Assembly: GCA_032622095.1 (NCBI GenBank)
Contig: CP136061.1
Coordinates: 92,793,845 to 92,857,844, forward strand
Length of the DNA: 64,000 bases
From: Siphonodentalium dalli
Lineage: Eukaryota; Mollusca; Scaphopoda; Gadilida; Siphonodentaliidae
Direction of reading: 5' to 3'
Shown here: in pieces, positions 34,874 through 46,434 of the stretch
Layout of the letters: each line of letters begins with the position of its first letter
Position numbering within the stretch: position 1 is the stretch's first letter
Notes under the pieces: model-generated
The model's database searches: none
Seen by the model: the letters and a program-made list of their open reading frames with translations, nothing else
What the model was told of the DNA's origin: nothing
Position numbers and translations under genes: made by a program

Positions 34874-36299
34874 GTTTTGTTATCCGATTATACCACAGAC
34901 AATATTCTTGCCATCCACACGCACGATGTTGCACTGAGTCACGAGTGCTTTCTTTCCCGATTATATATATTTTCAGTAACTACTTATCGTCCCATAGTAT
35001 TTCCGTTCCGTAAACAATAGTCAAGCCGTTAAGCGTGTGATAATCCGCGTTTATTTACGATCAATTTGGTGGTTAAATCGTCAATATATAGGTCCATGCA
35101 ATGTAAACCAATACGCCATATAGGTATGTTCTCGTCTTCTGCAATGTGGCATATTCAATGTCGCCTTGTGTGCGCAATTTACTCCCTATGTTCGTTTCAT
35201 AACGGTCTTCCCCGAAAGCTATTGGGAAGTTGTCAACTTCATTAATGTACATTCATATGTGTCAGTGCTCATGGCGATCCTCTCATAACATACTTCTATG
35301 ATCATATTGCAGACATCGCGGAGGATACGCGTACAGTACTATTCATTCGCGACAAACGTATGCATTACGTTGTCTACCAGCAAACATATATAACCAACCA
35401 ACTTCAAGGGATCCTCTCTTTCAATCTTGCATCATAATGTCGACATGAACAAATTGAATCACCGAGATGTTTCGATGTAAAAAGTAAATAATAACGCTTG
35501 TCCGATAAAAATATCAACTTAAAAGTTCGAATATTAGTGTTCACTAAATATATGCAAATTAGCAAACACCACAACTGGTGTGTATTGCGAATCCGTGGGG
35601 TATATAAGATCTATGATTTTTTAGTACCTATAGTGATGTGAAATAGATGAGTTACTGCAGTGTGTGTTTGGAGATATTCTTGCAATATAGCATCAGGCGG
35701 GCGACAAAAACAATGTCTCCCGGATCAGCGGGCGACAAAAGGATTTGTCGCCCGGCACGTGACAGGACATTGGCCAATCAGAAGGGTGGAAAATAGGGAG
35801 GAAGATAACAATTAGTAATGTGGACTCACGGCTTGCTGAGGCATGGATGTCAGCAGTGTGACTTTATAGCAGATATGAATAAAATTACGGAAAAAACGAG
35901 CTTACAGTGTATGTATTGCATAGTATTAATCAACAACACGTGAAGAGTCCATATCTCAATCATTTAAGGTGAAGATTATATCTGTTAATTGTAGGGATTC
36001 ATCATGTGAGAACCCGTTTGGTCACGGATCTGAAATAGTAAATTAAATTTAAACGCTCGTGGCTACGTTTTGGTCCATTGTACATTAGAATGCCGTGGTA
36101 ACTAGAGCACATATGCATGCGCTGGTACATATATGAGACACGATTTGCCAGTTCGCGGCACAGTGGGATATCGAACCTCTCAAGGTAAGTTATATGAGTG
36201 ATAATTGCTCGATTGGTGATGACTTCCATTTGTGTTCTGTAGCTGGGCCGGTGAAGAAACAAAAATCGGGTCAAGTTTTTTTCTCAAGATGCTAAACCT
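34874..36299. other. No gene seen; hairpin at 35729-35754
   Basis: CGGGCGACAAA and TTTGTCGCCCG form an 11-bp perfect stem with a 4-nt loop at 35729-35754, preceded by a second GGGCGACAAAAA copy. This sequence resembles the ends of the 34727 foldback element. Otherwise unassigned. Confidence 0.5.
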
Positions 36300-36480
36300 T
36301 GAGTTCAGTCCCCTCGCTACGCTATGTTTGAACGCTGCTGGCACGTGTATTTTCTTAATTAAATCTAATGTATGTTATTGAAGTGTTTTGTCGGTTATAA
36401 TTAATTCTGGCTTGATTTAGACAGTTTCCAAATGAATATGGACAGATAAGTTTCTCATAATAATGCAGAATGAATTGTAA
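36300..36480 (+). repeat. Dispersed repeat, direct partner of 40459-40640
   Basis: Shared order of phrases: TCGCTACGCTATGT/CTCTAT, CGCTGCTGGCA, AATCTAA, TATTGAAGTGTTTTGTC, CTTGATNTAGACA and ATGGACAG. Unclassified. Confidence 0.65.
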
Positions 36481-36759
36481 TCTACAAAAAGTCTAAAATA
36501 TATTCCACATTTCTTCACATTAGATGTAGGTGCAAGCAGCGGTAAGTCCTGCGTATGGGGATTGAACTCTGCATGGAGCTTGGTTTTGTATCTGCTTAAT
36601 ATTACAGTGAGTGTTGCGCCAAATAAGATGCACGTTGGTGTGGGGTGTTTGCATTTGAGCATTTTAAGCACTTTCTTAAAACCAAGATGGCGTACAGCCT
36701 GGCTGGTGTGTTTTAGGAGTATACCCTCGTGTTATGCAATACTGGTCGTGTAGACACCA
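36481..36759. other. No gene seen
   Basis: Unassigned. Confidence 0.3.
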
Positions 36760-37000
36760 GACAAGATGTCCATTATGGCCGCCGTTTTTCAGAGCAGACA
36801 ACAAGTCAGATTGCTGCAAATTATAGCGATAAAATCTTGTCAAATGAATATAAATGTATATCTAAGACATCGATCCCTTTTTTATGGTAAATTTGAACTC
36901 CCTTTCCAAGATGGCCACCAAAATGGTTGCCGGAAATGAAAAAAATGACGTTTTTCACTAATGGCATCTTGATTAGATTCTTCTGTTTAAAACTGGTCGA
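36760..37000 (-). repeat. Dispersed repeat, inverted partner of 20440-20770
   Basis: Reverse complement contains CATTTCCGGCAACCATTTTG, GTGGCCATCTTGGA, GGGAGTTCAAATTT and GACAAGATTTTATCGCTATA in the same order as 20440-20640. Confidence 0.55.
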
Positions 37001-38524
37001 GAATTGTGACATGATTTTGTATTTTACAAGTTAACTGGTCATTGGAGCAATGAAATATGTCATTATTGTGGTCCCAGCCCCTTCCGATCACTCAAAAAAT
37101 ATTTTAAAGAAAACGGTATAAAATTTTACAAAATAAATCAAAATTTGGATTCTAGTCATATTTCAACAAGAATAATATGACCACGCTAGCGTAATTAACG
37201 AACCACAGCTAAAACACACATTAGCTAGCATAATTATATCTTCCTTTTTTAAATCTTATGAAAATTACTTCATACATTCGTATTCCCATCAAATAAGTTT
37301 CACTTAGGCCTTATGGCGTGGTATGATTAATTACACTTCAGACATGCACAATGGTTCATCAAATTTCTTATATCAATTAGGCCAATCACACATCATGGCA
37401 TGTGAGAAATCGGAGATTCACAACGCAAACAGACTACGAGCTCACCACGTCAGACTCGAAACAAAAACAAACAACTTTTAAAAGCTGTACCTTTTGTACA
37501 AATTATTATAGAATTTAAATTCCCAACATCAAACTGAAAGTGTTCAAACGACAAGACTGTTGGATATTGTCGAGAGGGGAGTATTTTAGAGAAATTAACC
37601 ATTATATTATTGACGCTGTGTGCGCAATCCGATTGAGATGTGTACTATACGAAGAATGTTCATTTCATCCATAAAATGCCATCATGTCGATTTCAACGAA
37701 ACTCGTCGAACAATGTCATCATGTAGCTTTCACTATAGACCGAATTCGCGATAACCTGAATGTATCTTCTGCTTTGTTGTTAAGTATGTGTTCCTTGTGA
37801 ATTCGTGGAAATAGAAGGATATCAAAGGATTATTAGATTCACGTATGTAATATTAGGATAATTTGAACGCGATATAACGTTTGCATGCAACACCAACATT
37901 GTCTCCCGCCCTGTCAGAGTCATTGGTATTTTCCCATTGCACGCAAGATTTTTATTTTAACGGACAACTTTTTGCCAAATTTGGTTGCCATTTTTCAAGC
38001 CATCTTGAGTAATGTGGTCTATGAACACCTTATTGTGGCGCATTTAAGATATATCAGAACAATAAACATCCTACATATCAAAGATAGTTCCATTTTACTT
38101 GAACAAATGGTCCAAACATGAAAACTAAAATTTTGCCGCTTTTTATATCAAGTTTGTGAGAGAAACATCCAATAGTTTTTGTAATGTCAGTGGCTACAAT
38201 AGTAGCAATTAAAAAAGGAGCATTCGAAATATTACTATTCAATGTACAGAATATAGAATTGCCAATTTACTCTAGTCATCAACCACACATTTTAAGGGAT
38301 TGCAGGGCACGTTGGGACAATATCTACCATTTTGCAGATCATATCCTTTTTTTCTCCTGTAATTAGTATTGGTAGACCATGGTATTTCAATAATTCGTCA
38401 TATGACTTGTTCTTCGTGGATTGAGTTAATTTGGTTGCCCTTTGAACTATCTCCATTGATCATTTATATTTCTTATAGTGAGAACTCCATAATGGTGACC
38501 TGTAAACATTAGGAACATTTTGAT
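37001..38524. other. No gene seen
   Basis: AT-rich sequence without recognisable features. Confidence 0.4.
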
Positions 38525-38800
38525 TTATAGGTCCCCTTCGGAAAAACATAGCTTTTGGTTTGCTTTGTTTACTACTGATGTCACATGTGGTGTACATTTC
38601 ATCTGATTGTCAATTATAACTCCTAAGTATCTTTCGTTCTCTGTAGTTACTACTTCATATGCGTCGCCTTCTTCTGATATTAATAGTTTTGTACGTATCG
38701 AAGTACAGTGTATAGTATAAAAACTTTTGTCTAGATGGATACGAGTTATTACAATTGAATGGTCACCGAAAGGCGTTGAGCGCTCGTTCAGTGACTGCAT
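38525..38800 (-). pseudogene. LINE RT fragment (post-catalytic region)
   Basis: The minus-strand frame carries VVTTENERYLGVIIDNQMKC, TPHVTSVVNKANQKL, the conserved segment after the YADD box in CR1/Jockey-type RTs (usual YLGV...W..H......KA...L). It lies in the same orientation as, and downstream of, the 39180-39640 fragment, so both probably belong to one copy with about 350 bp of unrelated or highly decayed sequence between them. Confidence 0.7.
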
Positions 38801-39179
38801 GATTTGTCTAGGTTAATCATGAGTGAGCAGTAATATAATTGAAATGTATTTACGCCTTAGGCGTTGTGAGTGAAATAGATCACTTTAGCCAGTTTGCTTT
38901 CAGAGCATGGTTCCACAACAAATATATTATACAAAAAGTAGAGCATACAATAAAGGCAAAAACAAAAACAAAAAAACACAAATCTGATATATACACACGA
39001 GTAGAACATTGTATATTATATTATTTTGTCATGATACAAATTGATTCATGTTATATCCATGTCATGTATGAGGTATTGTTCCATGCATTCAGAGGGTTTT
39101 TTTCCAAAGAATGGGTTTATTCTCTGTTTTAACGCAGGAATAATACCTGTTGTTTGTGATATGCCTCTTTGCACAATAA
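38801..39179. other. Sequence between two halves of the LINE RT
   Basis: No RT similarity is visible. It contains an A-rich tract (38949-38985). It may be an insertion or decayed LINE sequence. Confidence 0.35.
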
Positions 39180-39530
39180 AGCGGAGACTCTGGCTATTTG
39201 CATAAATTTGTGTTGTAATTTATAGTAGAAGGGTAGACTGTGCATTCTTGTTTGATATGCTCTGCACCCAAGCGCATGCATGACTTTACATTTTCTCGCA
39301 TTGAATCTTAATAGCCAGGATGGTGGTGTTTATGTGTTATTGCAGACGTTTACTGTCATCTTCGTTGTTTATTGTTCTCTATACTTTGGTGTCGTCTGCA
39401 AATATGTTTATTTTGCTGTCTATTCCTTCAGTGATGGCATTGATACATATTAAGAATAGGACAGGTCCCAAAACATATCCTTGAGGAATATCACTTGTGA
39501 CTTTTCTCTGTTGTGATTGTGCATCGGTCA
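39180..39530 (-). pseudogene. LINE RT catalytic-core fragment
   Basis: In the minus-strand frame: KVTSDIPQGYVLGPVLFLIC (usual SGVPQGSVLGP), then INIFADDTKV with an intact FADD box, then a stop, then RTINNEDDSKRLQ and further down RFNARKCKVMHALG (usual RFNA-KC-VMHLG). CR1/Jockey-type. The upstream codons of the 84-codon ORF (39531-39633) derive from the foldback MITE inserted at 39537. Confidence 0.75.
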
Positions 39531-39536
39531 CCCTTA

Positions 39537-39935
39537 GGGCACGTTCATACACTGGCAAGTTTGCACGGTATGGTTTGCAGGCATTTTGTCGTATTAAAAG
39601 ATATGGTGCTATAATATGAACGGAAACAAGCATATAAGATGCATCTGTACCACAGCTAACTACGTGCGAAGTAAAATTGCTGTAGTTCCACTTGTAGCGA
39701 TGCTACCGGAATTTGCCTGTAAATATCATGCAATTATCTAGCAAGAATAAATCATACAGGTATTTGAAGGCAAATTCCAGTAGCAACTAAATAGATTTTA
39801 CTTCACATGTATTTCGCTTTGGTTAAGACGCATGTTATGTGCATTTTCCGTTCATATTCTGGCACCATATGGTTTTCTATGACGAAATGTCCACAAAAAC
39901 ATACCGTGCAAACTTGCCAGCGTACGAAAGTGCCC
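39537..39935. mobile_element. 399-bp foldback MITE with TTA target duplication
   Basis: TTA at 39534-39536 and 39936-39938 flank ends GGGCAC and GTGCCC. The two halves are imperfect inverted repeats over nearly their whole length, centre near 39736 (GGCAAGTTTGCACGGTATG, ATATGAACGGAAA, GAAGTAAAAT and GGAATTTGCC all have inverted partners). A 3-bp TTA duplication fits PIF/Harbinger-type elements. It interrupts the LINE RT. Confidence 0.8.
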
Positions 39936-39938
39936 TTA

Positions 39939-40420
39939 ATAGCTCAGATATATCTGCCAGGAAGGCCTGTATTTATAATAAAACGCATGACTGAACTACA
40001 ATTATTGCATGACGCACGCGCCGTTGTGGCATTATTTGCATTTCAAATTGATTTGTGGAATAAACACAAGTTGGGCTTGAAAAGGTTTCACTGTACCACA
40101 TGTTTTAATCAATTAGTTGGGGTATTCAGTTGACAGATTGAATAAAGGCGAACATATATTAGGAGAGCGTAAAATGTGGTATTGTAAAACATGGTATTGA
40201 TGGAGCATTGTTCTTCCGCACCAAGAGCCTGATTATAATGTTTTCGTGTTAAACCGCGTGCAACACAAATTAAATCGTACATCTGGGATAAAATATGATG
40301 CGATATTCGTGATCAGCGAGTATGATTGTATGCACTGACTGGAAATAGCTTTTCCCCCGGGCGAGCAGGCTTAACGAGTTTGAGTCGTGCCGGTCCTAAA
40401 ATCAACCAAGCTGATAAACA
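39939..40420. other. No gene seen
   Basis: Unassigned; no upstream RT motifs recognised. Confidence 0.35.
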
Positions 40421-40640
40421 GAGTTAATTCCCCATCGCTACGCTCTATCTGGCCGCTAAACAGAGTTAATTCCCCATCGCTACGCTCTATATGGCCGCTG
40501 CTGGCATGTTTATGTTCTTAATCAAATCTAACGTTTTGTATTGAAGTGTTTTGTCAGTTTCAATGCATTCTGACTTGATCTAGACATTTTTTCAAATTAA
40601 AATGGACAGTTCAGTCTCTCAGAATTCCGAGAAAATGTAA
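40421..40640 (+). repeat. Dispersed repeat copy with short tandem duplication
   Basis: The phrase AAACAGAGTTAATTCCCCAT plus CGCTACGCTCTAT occurs twice in tandem (40416-40490), then the sequence follows 36300-36480 as direct homolog. Confidence 0.65.
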
Positions 40641-41829
40641 TTTAGGTCAACCGTGTTTGGCTATGGGAATACCCCCACCAGACGAGAAAAGGGAAATATT
40701 TCTGTTTCCGAATTGAAGAGATATTTTTTTTTATAAAATATCAACGACATATATGAAACATATTATGTTTTCTATATTGAAACTATTTCTTTCGTCGGTA
40801 GCATCGTGACGTGTTAACTTTGTTTTGGTTTTACACTTGAACAGTTCATTCACTGTCTGATTAAATTTATTTTACTACACTGTTAGAAATTACTGTCGGT
40901 TCGACGGTTTCGGGCCGTCATAATCGTTGATAGCAAACTGTTGTTTTTTGGGAAACTGATACCCTTTCGGTTGTGGACCGCTGATAAGACGGTCTGATTT
41001 CGGTTCCTTTGATAACCGGACAAGTTGCAATTCAGCGAATAGCGGCTTAATCATTGACAATTTCTACTAAATTCGAGAGTAGAGATTCATGTCAATCATG
41101 GCGTGATCCGCCGCTCGTGGTCTGACTTCATTCGACGCATTGCTGATATTGAAATTGCAGTGTTATGACTTAGTATCAAAACACTGGCACATTTACTGAC
41201 ATTGGACATACAGGTACCATTAACACAAGCTTCCTTCGATGTCAACCAACAGTGACAATAATAACAACAACGACTTAACGAGCAGCTACATGTATTACTA
41301 TCAGAATGTTGACAATCCACTTGACAGTTTTCTGAATCTGATTGTTTCAAAGCACATGCATGTACATTTATAAGAGAGGATATACATGTACATGAACTGT
41401 ATGCACCAGTGTAATTCACAAGAGCTTCAGTGCCAACAACAACACCGTAAACAATGAACTGACGCTGCGTAGTGACGGATGATCACATATCTACAATTCC
41501 AACTTTACAATTACACGGACAAATTCATCCCGTGTTCATAAATTTTCAATGAAACGTGTGGATATGAGTCAAGTTATTACGACAATTTACCGGGAGTACA
41601 CTATTGGTTGGATGATCTTATCAAACTATCTTTGGCTGACTCACTTATATTAATACTACATGTAAGTCAGTGTCGTGATACCAGTATACAGTTTGATGCA
41701 CCATGCTTTAAGATTTCATGGAAAATATGCGACTACAGGGAAACATTGTCGCCAATTAATCGCTAACACAAAACATGTGGTGTATCATTTATTATACATG
41801 TATACATGCACTGTTACCAATTCTGATAA
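40641..41829. other. No gene seen
   Basis: The 107-codon minus-strand ORF at 41096-41419 is Cys/Ser-rich, with no recognised fold. It has no signal peptide of clear quality; not called. Confidence 0.4.
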
Positions 41830-42870
41830 AAATTGTCAACAGTTGGAAATTTCATACCTACCAAAACATTAGTTGGAAATTTCACACCAACAATAGGTTG
41901 AAGATGTTCTTGTAGTCTGATTTTCAAACAATTTATTGGGGGTAATTAATTGTTTTTAGACCAATATTGTATATTTTCCTATATTGGTCAAAATTTTGGA
42001 CTGAAATGGTCATCGGTTGGAAATTTTACTACCTTATGGGATGGTGACAGGTTGTAAATTTCCAACACTTGGAAAGCTTGTGTCCTGGTCCATCCCCCGT
42101 GGCCAGTCAAAAACTGCTTGTTAATTTAAGAAAAAAATATTGTCATACATTTTGTCAACATTGCCATTGGAATTGTCGTCAGTTGGGGGTGTCATGTTTG
42201 AAATTTCCAACTCTAGGAAGGCTTGAGACTAGTTTATATGCCAGGATTTTGCGATTTTCTTGTTCAGATTTCAAAATTTTCGCACACCGGACCGAACCAT
42301 GGTCGGCCCGGTGTATCATTGCCCCCCCCCCCCCCTGTGGCCAATACAAAACTGCCAATTAGTTTAACAAAATAATATTTTACTACATTTGGTCAAACTT
42401 GTGGACTGAAATGGTCATCAGTTGGAGAATTTTACAACCTGAAGGGCAGTATGAGGTTTGAATTTTCGAACACTATAGGAAAGCTTCAGTTGAGGCCAGT
42501 CTAGATGCTAGGATTTGCGATTTTATTGTATAGTTTTCAATATATTTTCACAACTATGGCCAGCACGTTGTGTCCTGGTCTCCTGCCCGTAGTTGTGTGC
42601 ATTTGTCTGGAGTTAGACCACTAGATGTCAGGATTTATGCAATTTTTCAGGTTAAAATAGCTGAATGTTCTCATACGCGGAAATATAGAAACATGGTTTA
42701 TAAATATATGATATTAGGCCTGAGCACTGATGTGCAAGGGGAGTGCAAATGGAATTATGCAAAACTTGTGTTTGATCTGGTTCTGATTCAAGGGGGTGCA
42801 GTTGGAATTTCCCAATGTGTACACCCCCAACGGAGACCCTCTAGCCACGTCCCTGATTACTATACACACA
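41830..42870 (+). repeat. Degenerate repeat array with GTTGGAAATTT phrases
   Basis: Units share GGACTGAAATGGTCATC (41999 and 42403, 404 bp apart), CAGTTGGAAATTT, GGAAAGCTTGTGTCCTGGTC-like and GATGCTAGGATTTGCGATTT phrases. A C16 run is at 42321-42336. The right end ACACCCCCAACGGAGAC...CACGTCCCTG matches 28698-28728. Non-coding. Confidence 0.65.
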
Positions 42871-43980
42871 CGACGGGCAGACGATGTCTTTTTGGTCGAC
42901 AGGGCAATTTGTGAGCGCAACGAGTAACAAAGTGTAATACATTCAAATTACGGTCTTCCCCTGGGACTGGGCAACGATGGAAATATCCGACTTAATTTGT
43001 TGTTCTGGACCCACACATATCCCCCGGAAGAATTGGGACGCAATTATATTAAGCAGAAACGGTTCGTTCAATCAATCGGTGAATAAAATACGTCCAGAAA
43101 AGATGAAGCTGACAAGGCCGGGGAGGAACTCCATTGATCGTAAGCGTAATCACAAACGGTCGTAGCTTATTGCCACATAAAACAATATCTCGGGTTAATA
43201 CTCTGTTACTATGATAAACAATCTAGTGATTTAAGTATATTTTTCGATATCAATTCCGAAGTCCGAACTCCATCAAAGACATAGATCATTTGGTGGCCGG
43301 TCTGATGTGCTCGATACATGTACTTGTTGAGAGTTTTTGCCGGGTGTATTAGTGCACGAGTGCTGAGTATACACTAGTGCATGCGTACGATATTCCGTAT
43401 GTGCGTCTCTTCGTTTTTTTTTTTTTTTAAACATATTTTATTGTAATATAATATTACACAAGGGATCGGGGCACAAGTTTTAACAACTTAAATCCGCCCC
43501 TCTCCCATATACTCTTCGTTCGAGCAGATATCTTAACCGTATAGGATATCGGAAACCTGTAAAGGACACATACACAACTTATAAATTAGTTAAAAAGTAG
43601 TTCAGTAAATCAGATAATGTACTCTTTAGATTGTTATATTTATGACATTTATGTCAGTTTCTATGATGAAAGATAGAACATAAAATTTCATTGTATCCAA
43701 TATTAAACATTTCTCTAGTTTGCTGCAATGTCGAGTTCTATATGTATCCACATAGACCCACCGAGAGAACATTTGGTCCATTTATATACGTCAATACTAT
43801 ATGTATGTAGCCTCGTACGATACGGCCATATTGAAGTGAGGCAACACCGACTGCGTTGCTTCCATTACAGAAACCCCGGATATTAACATTGTCGGGAGAT
43901 ACAATTAAATCAGGACTTGTGCCAATACGGGTACATATAACTCTTAAGACGATCAAAACGGTTTGATTATTTAATTACAA
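42871..43980. other. No gene seen
   Basis: A T13 run at 43415-43428 followed by an AT-rich stretch could mark the 3' end of a minus-strand retroposon, but no coding part is recognised. The 72-codon minus-strand ORF at 43738-43956 is unassigned. Confidence 0.35.
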
Positions 43981-45400
43981 CAAAGTAAATAGCATTCAAT
44001 CGTCGGCATCTGGCTTCTTCCTAGTTGTGTTCGTCTTCCTGTCGTCTGCTCGGGTTAGGATCTTCTTGTGTCCTCATAAGTTGGGCGTGTCTGCTTGGCA
44101 TCTGCGTGGTTGAGTTCCAGTTGAGTTTGTCGGCCTGTCGTCTGCGTGGTTGCTGTCGGGTGGTGTTCGTCGTCCTGTCGTCTGCTCTTCTTCTCCGTCG
44201 GCGCATCAGCGCGGTTTTGTTAGAAATACAAGATTGGAATGTCTACCTTGCATTCTTATCCATGGCTTCTCGTCAAGGCTCCTAGTCTTCTTCTGTACGT
44301 CCGAGAGATATTGGTAACTGCTGGGAAGTTGGTTAGAACTGAGTATCGAATGTCGGTTTGCTTCTTACTAAATACACAGAGGAGATTATGACGGTTGGAG
44401 GCGCATTTCATGGTACATCAGTGTAGGCGTTCCTGGGTTAATCGAGCTAGCGTCGTTCTCCTATGTCTCCTTTCGATTTGTTCCCTCGTACAGCGTGCTG
44501 CGTTAGGTTTCAATAACCATCTTATCCGAGGTACCGAGTATCGCTAATCCCGAAATTGCTGTGTACTTCTAAATCTTCATGCTGCATTAGCTTTCTACTT
44601 CAGGTGGTCCAAACTGTTGTTTGCGTGTCGAACATCGTACCTTCGTATAGTTAACAGGGGTGCCGATATGTAGGGTAAATCGGGCAGCCCCTATGAACTA
44701 AAGATTGTCTGCTTTCGAGGGTTGAAAGTTATGTCCCTGGTGTTGTCTTGGTACATTACTCCTTCACTTTTTCGATTTAATGCTATGATTGAAATCGCAT
44801 GGCGTTGTCGTTGTCGTTTCGTTCCGGGTCGTTATCGGCTAGAGATGGTTGTGGGTGGGGTCGGCCTTCGTGTTAGAGGTCGTCCCAGTTTTCTTGTTCC
44901 AGGTGGGCCGGGAACGGATGTGCGGGCGGAACATACTCGACCTATGCCCATCGTCTTCGCCAAACCCCTCGTCCCACAACCCCTCTAGATGGTTGTGGGT
45001 GGGGTCGGCATTCGTGTTAGAGGTCGTCCCAGTTTTCTTGTTCCAGGTGGGCCGGGAACGGAGGTGCGGGCGGAACGTACCCGACCGGGTGTCCATCGTC
45101 TTCGCCAAACCCCTCGTCCCACAACCCCTCGTCGCTCCACTCGACGTCGCTGGTGTCCTCGCCCTCACTGTCTTCCTCGCCGTCCTCGCGATCCGCCGGG
45201 TATACATAGGTACGTGCAGGCCCTCATCGATTCGCCGCTGGCAGTTGGCGAAGAAGGCCCTCAGCGTCGGCGGAGTCGGGGTTCTTTCTTCGACGAGGAC
45301 TTCATTTTCCGGAAGCGGGGCTAGTTCTGCCTGATCGGGACTGCCTGTTGCCTAGGCTCCGGCGACCGTCTGATTGGTGGAACTATAATAATTAAACAGA
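43981..45400. other. GC-rich block with 144-bp tandem duplication
   Basis: GTCGTCTGC and CGTCCTGTCG phrases recur at 44020-44190. At 44845 and 44989 a 144-bp unit starting ATGGTTGTGGGTGGGGTCGG is repeated, nearly identical. On the minus strand one frame reads acidic, GEEDSEGEDTSDVEWSDEG and then GLWDEGFGEDDG, which recurs in the second unit; the length of 144 keeps phase. This may be the degraded end of a gag-like or host ORF, but no domain is recognised. Plus-strand ORFs of up to 161 codons are shadows of the repeat. Confidence 0.5.
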
Positions 45401-45781
45401 AAACAACGTGAGTATGCTACGTGTATAATGTGACCGGTCAATCGGCCACCTCGTGTGCCCCATACATTGGCGACGAACAGTTCAACTACCAGATGGATCG
45501 GGACGATTAATTTTCCGACGTTACGTATATAATTACAGGTCAGGGGATCTAAACCCTCTCCAACAACTGATAATACAATCCATTAATATTTGGCATATAT
45601 GAGAAATGATTAAACGTACATCTACGCGCCAATGATGTCACTGACGCGAATCGCCGAATAATATTTGAAATATTGGGAATTCATCAATGTCTACCTACAT
45701 GCAAATGATGCTATTATGGCGATTCGTAGATTTAAAATTCGGAATACGAGGAATGCATAAATGTCTACATACATGCAATTG
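45401..45781. other. Possible LTR/primer-binding remnant and 84-bp duplication
   Basis: TTGGCGACGAACAG at 45467 after CCCATACA resembles a Gypsy-type LTR end plus primer-binding site; no paired LTR was found. At 45630-45780 a block ending TCTAC(C/A)TACATGCAA is duplicated about 83 bp apart, diverged. Confidence 0.3.
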
Positions 45782-46390
45782 ATTATTATATATTTTGGGA
45801 AATCTGTTTGTCTGTGTGTCTGTTCGCGATGGACTCGAGAACGGCCGAACCGATTTCCATGAAACTTCGTATTTGGGGTTACTTTCGGCCGGGGAGTGGC
45901 ATGGGCCTATTAATGCGACGTGACCTTGACCTTGAAATCGGGTCATTTCAAGGTCAAAAGCCCGAGTATCACGGGATTTCGATGAAAAGTAGTGTCTAGG
46001 GAAACTTTCGTATGGGGAGTGTCGTAAGCATATTCATTTGCCCGTGCGACGTTGAAATCGGGTCAATTCAAGGTCAATTTTTATGGGATTTCGACGAAAT
46101 TTGATACATAGGGTTACTTTTGTCCACTGAGTGTTTTGGACGGGTCAAATCGTGACCCCGACCTGACATTGACCTTCAAAAAGGATCAATTCAAGGTCAA
46201 ATCGGGTAAAACCGGATGCATTTCGACGGGTACTTTTGTCGGGTACTTTTGTCCGCGCAGTGTTTTGGACGGGTCAAATCGTGACCCCACCTGACCTTGA
46301 CCTTCAAAATGGACAATTCAAGGTCAAATCGCGCAATTCGCCAAAAAGCAGAGGGGAAACAGCCCGGACGAAGTCGGGTCCACCTGCTAG
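45782..46390 (+). mobile_element. Non-autonomous Helitron H2
   Basis: Start TATTATATATTTTGG and the following GATGGACTCGAGAACGG match H1; the terminal TC is altered. The end has the hairpin CCCGGACGAAGTCGGG, then CTAG followed by T. Interior AAGGTCAAATCGGGTAAA and GTTTTGGACGGGTCAAATCG blocks are shared with H1. It lies 44 bp beyond the env stop codon, probably replacing or splitting the 3' LTR region of the retroelement. Confidence 0.85.
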
Positions 46391-46434
46391 TAATATATAT
46401 AAACGATACTAATCCAAATCCGCCACAGATGTGG

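Noticed and set aside
41096-41419. Cys-rich 107-codon ORF as a secreted peptide gene
   Set aside because: No convincing signal peptide, cysteine pattern or repeat of a known toxin or matrix family; chance is as likely.
44849-45334. 161-codon plus-strand ORF, valine/proline rich
   Set aside because: Shadow of the 144-bp tandem duplication; the two units translate to the same text and the composition is explained by GC content.
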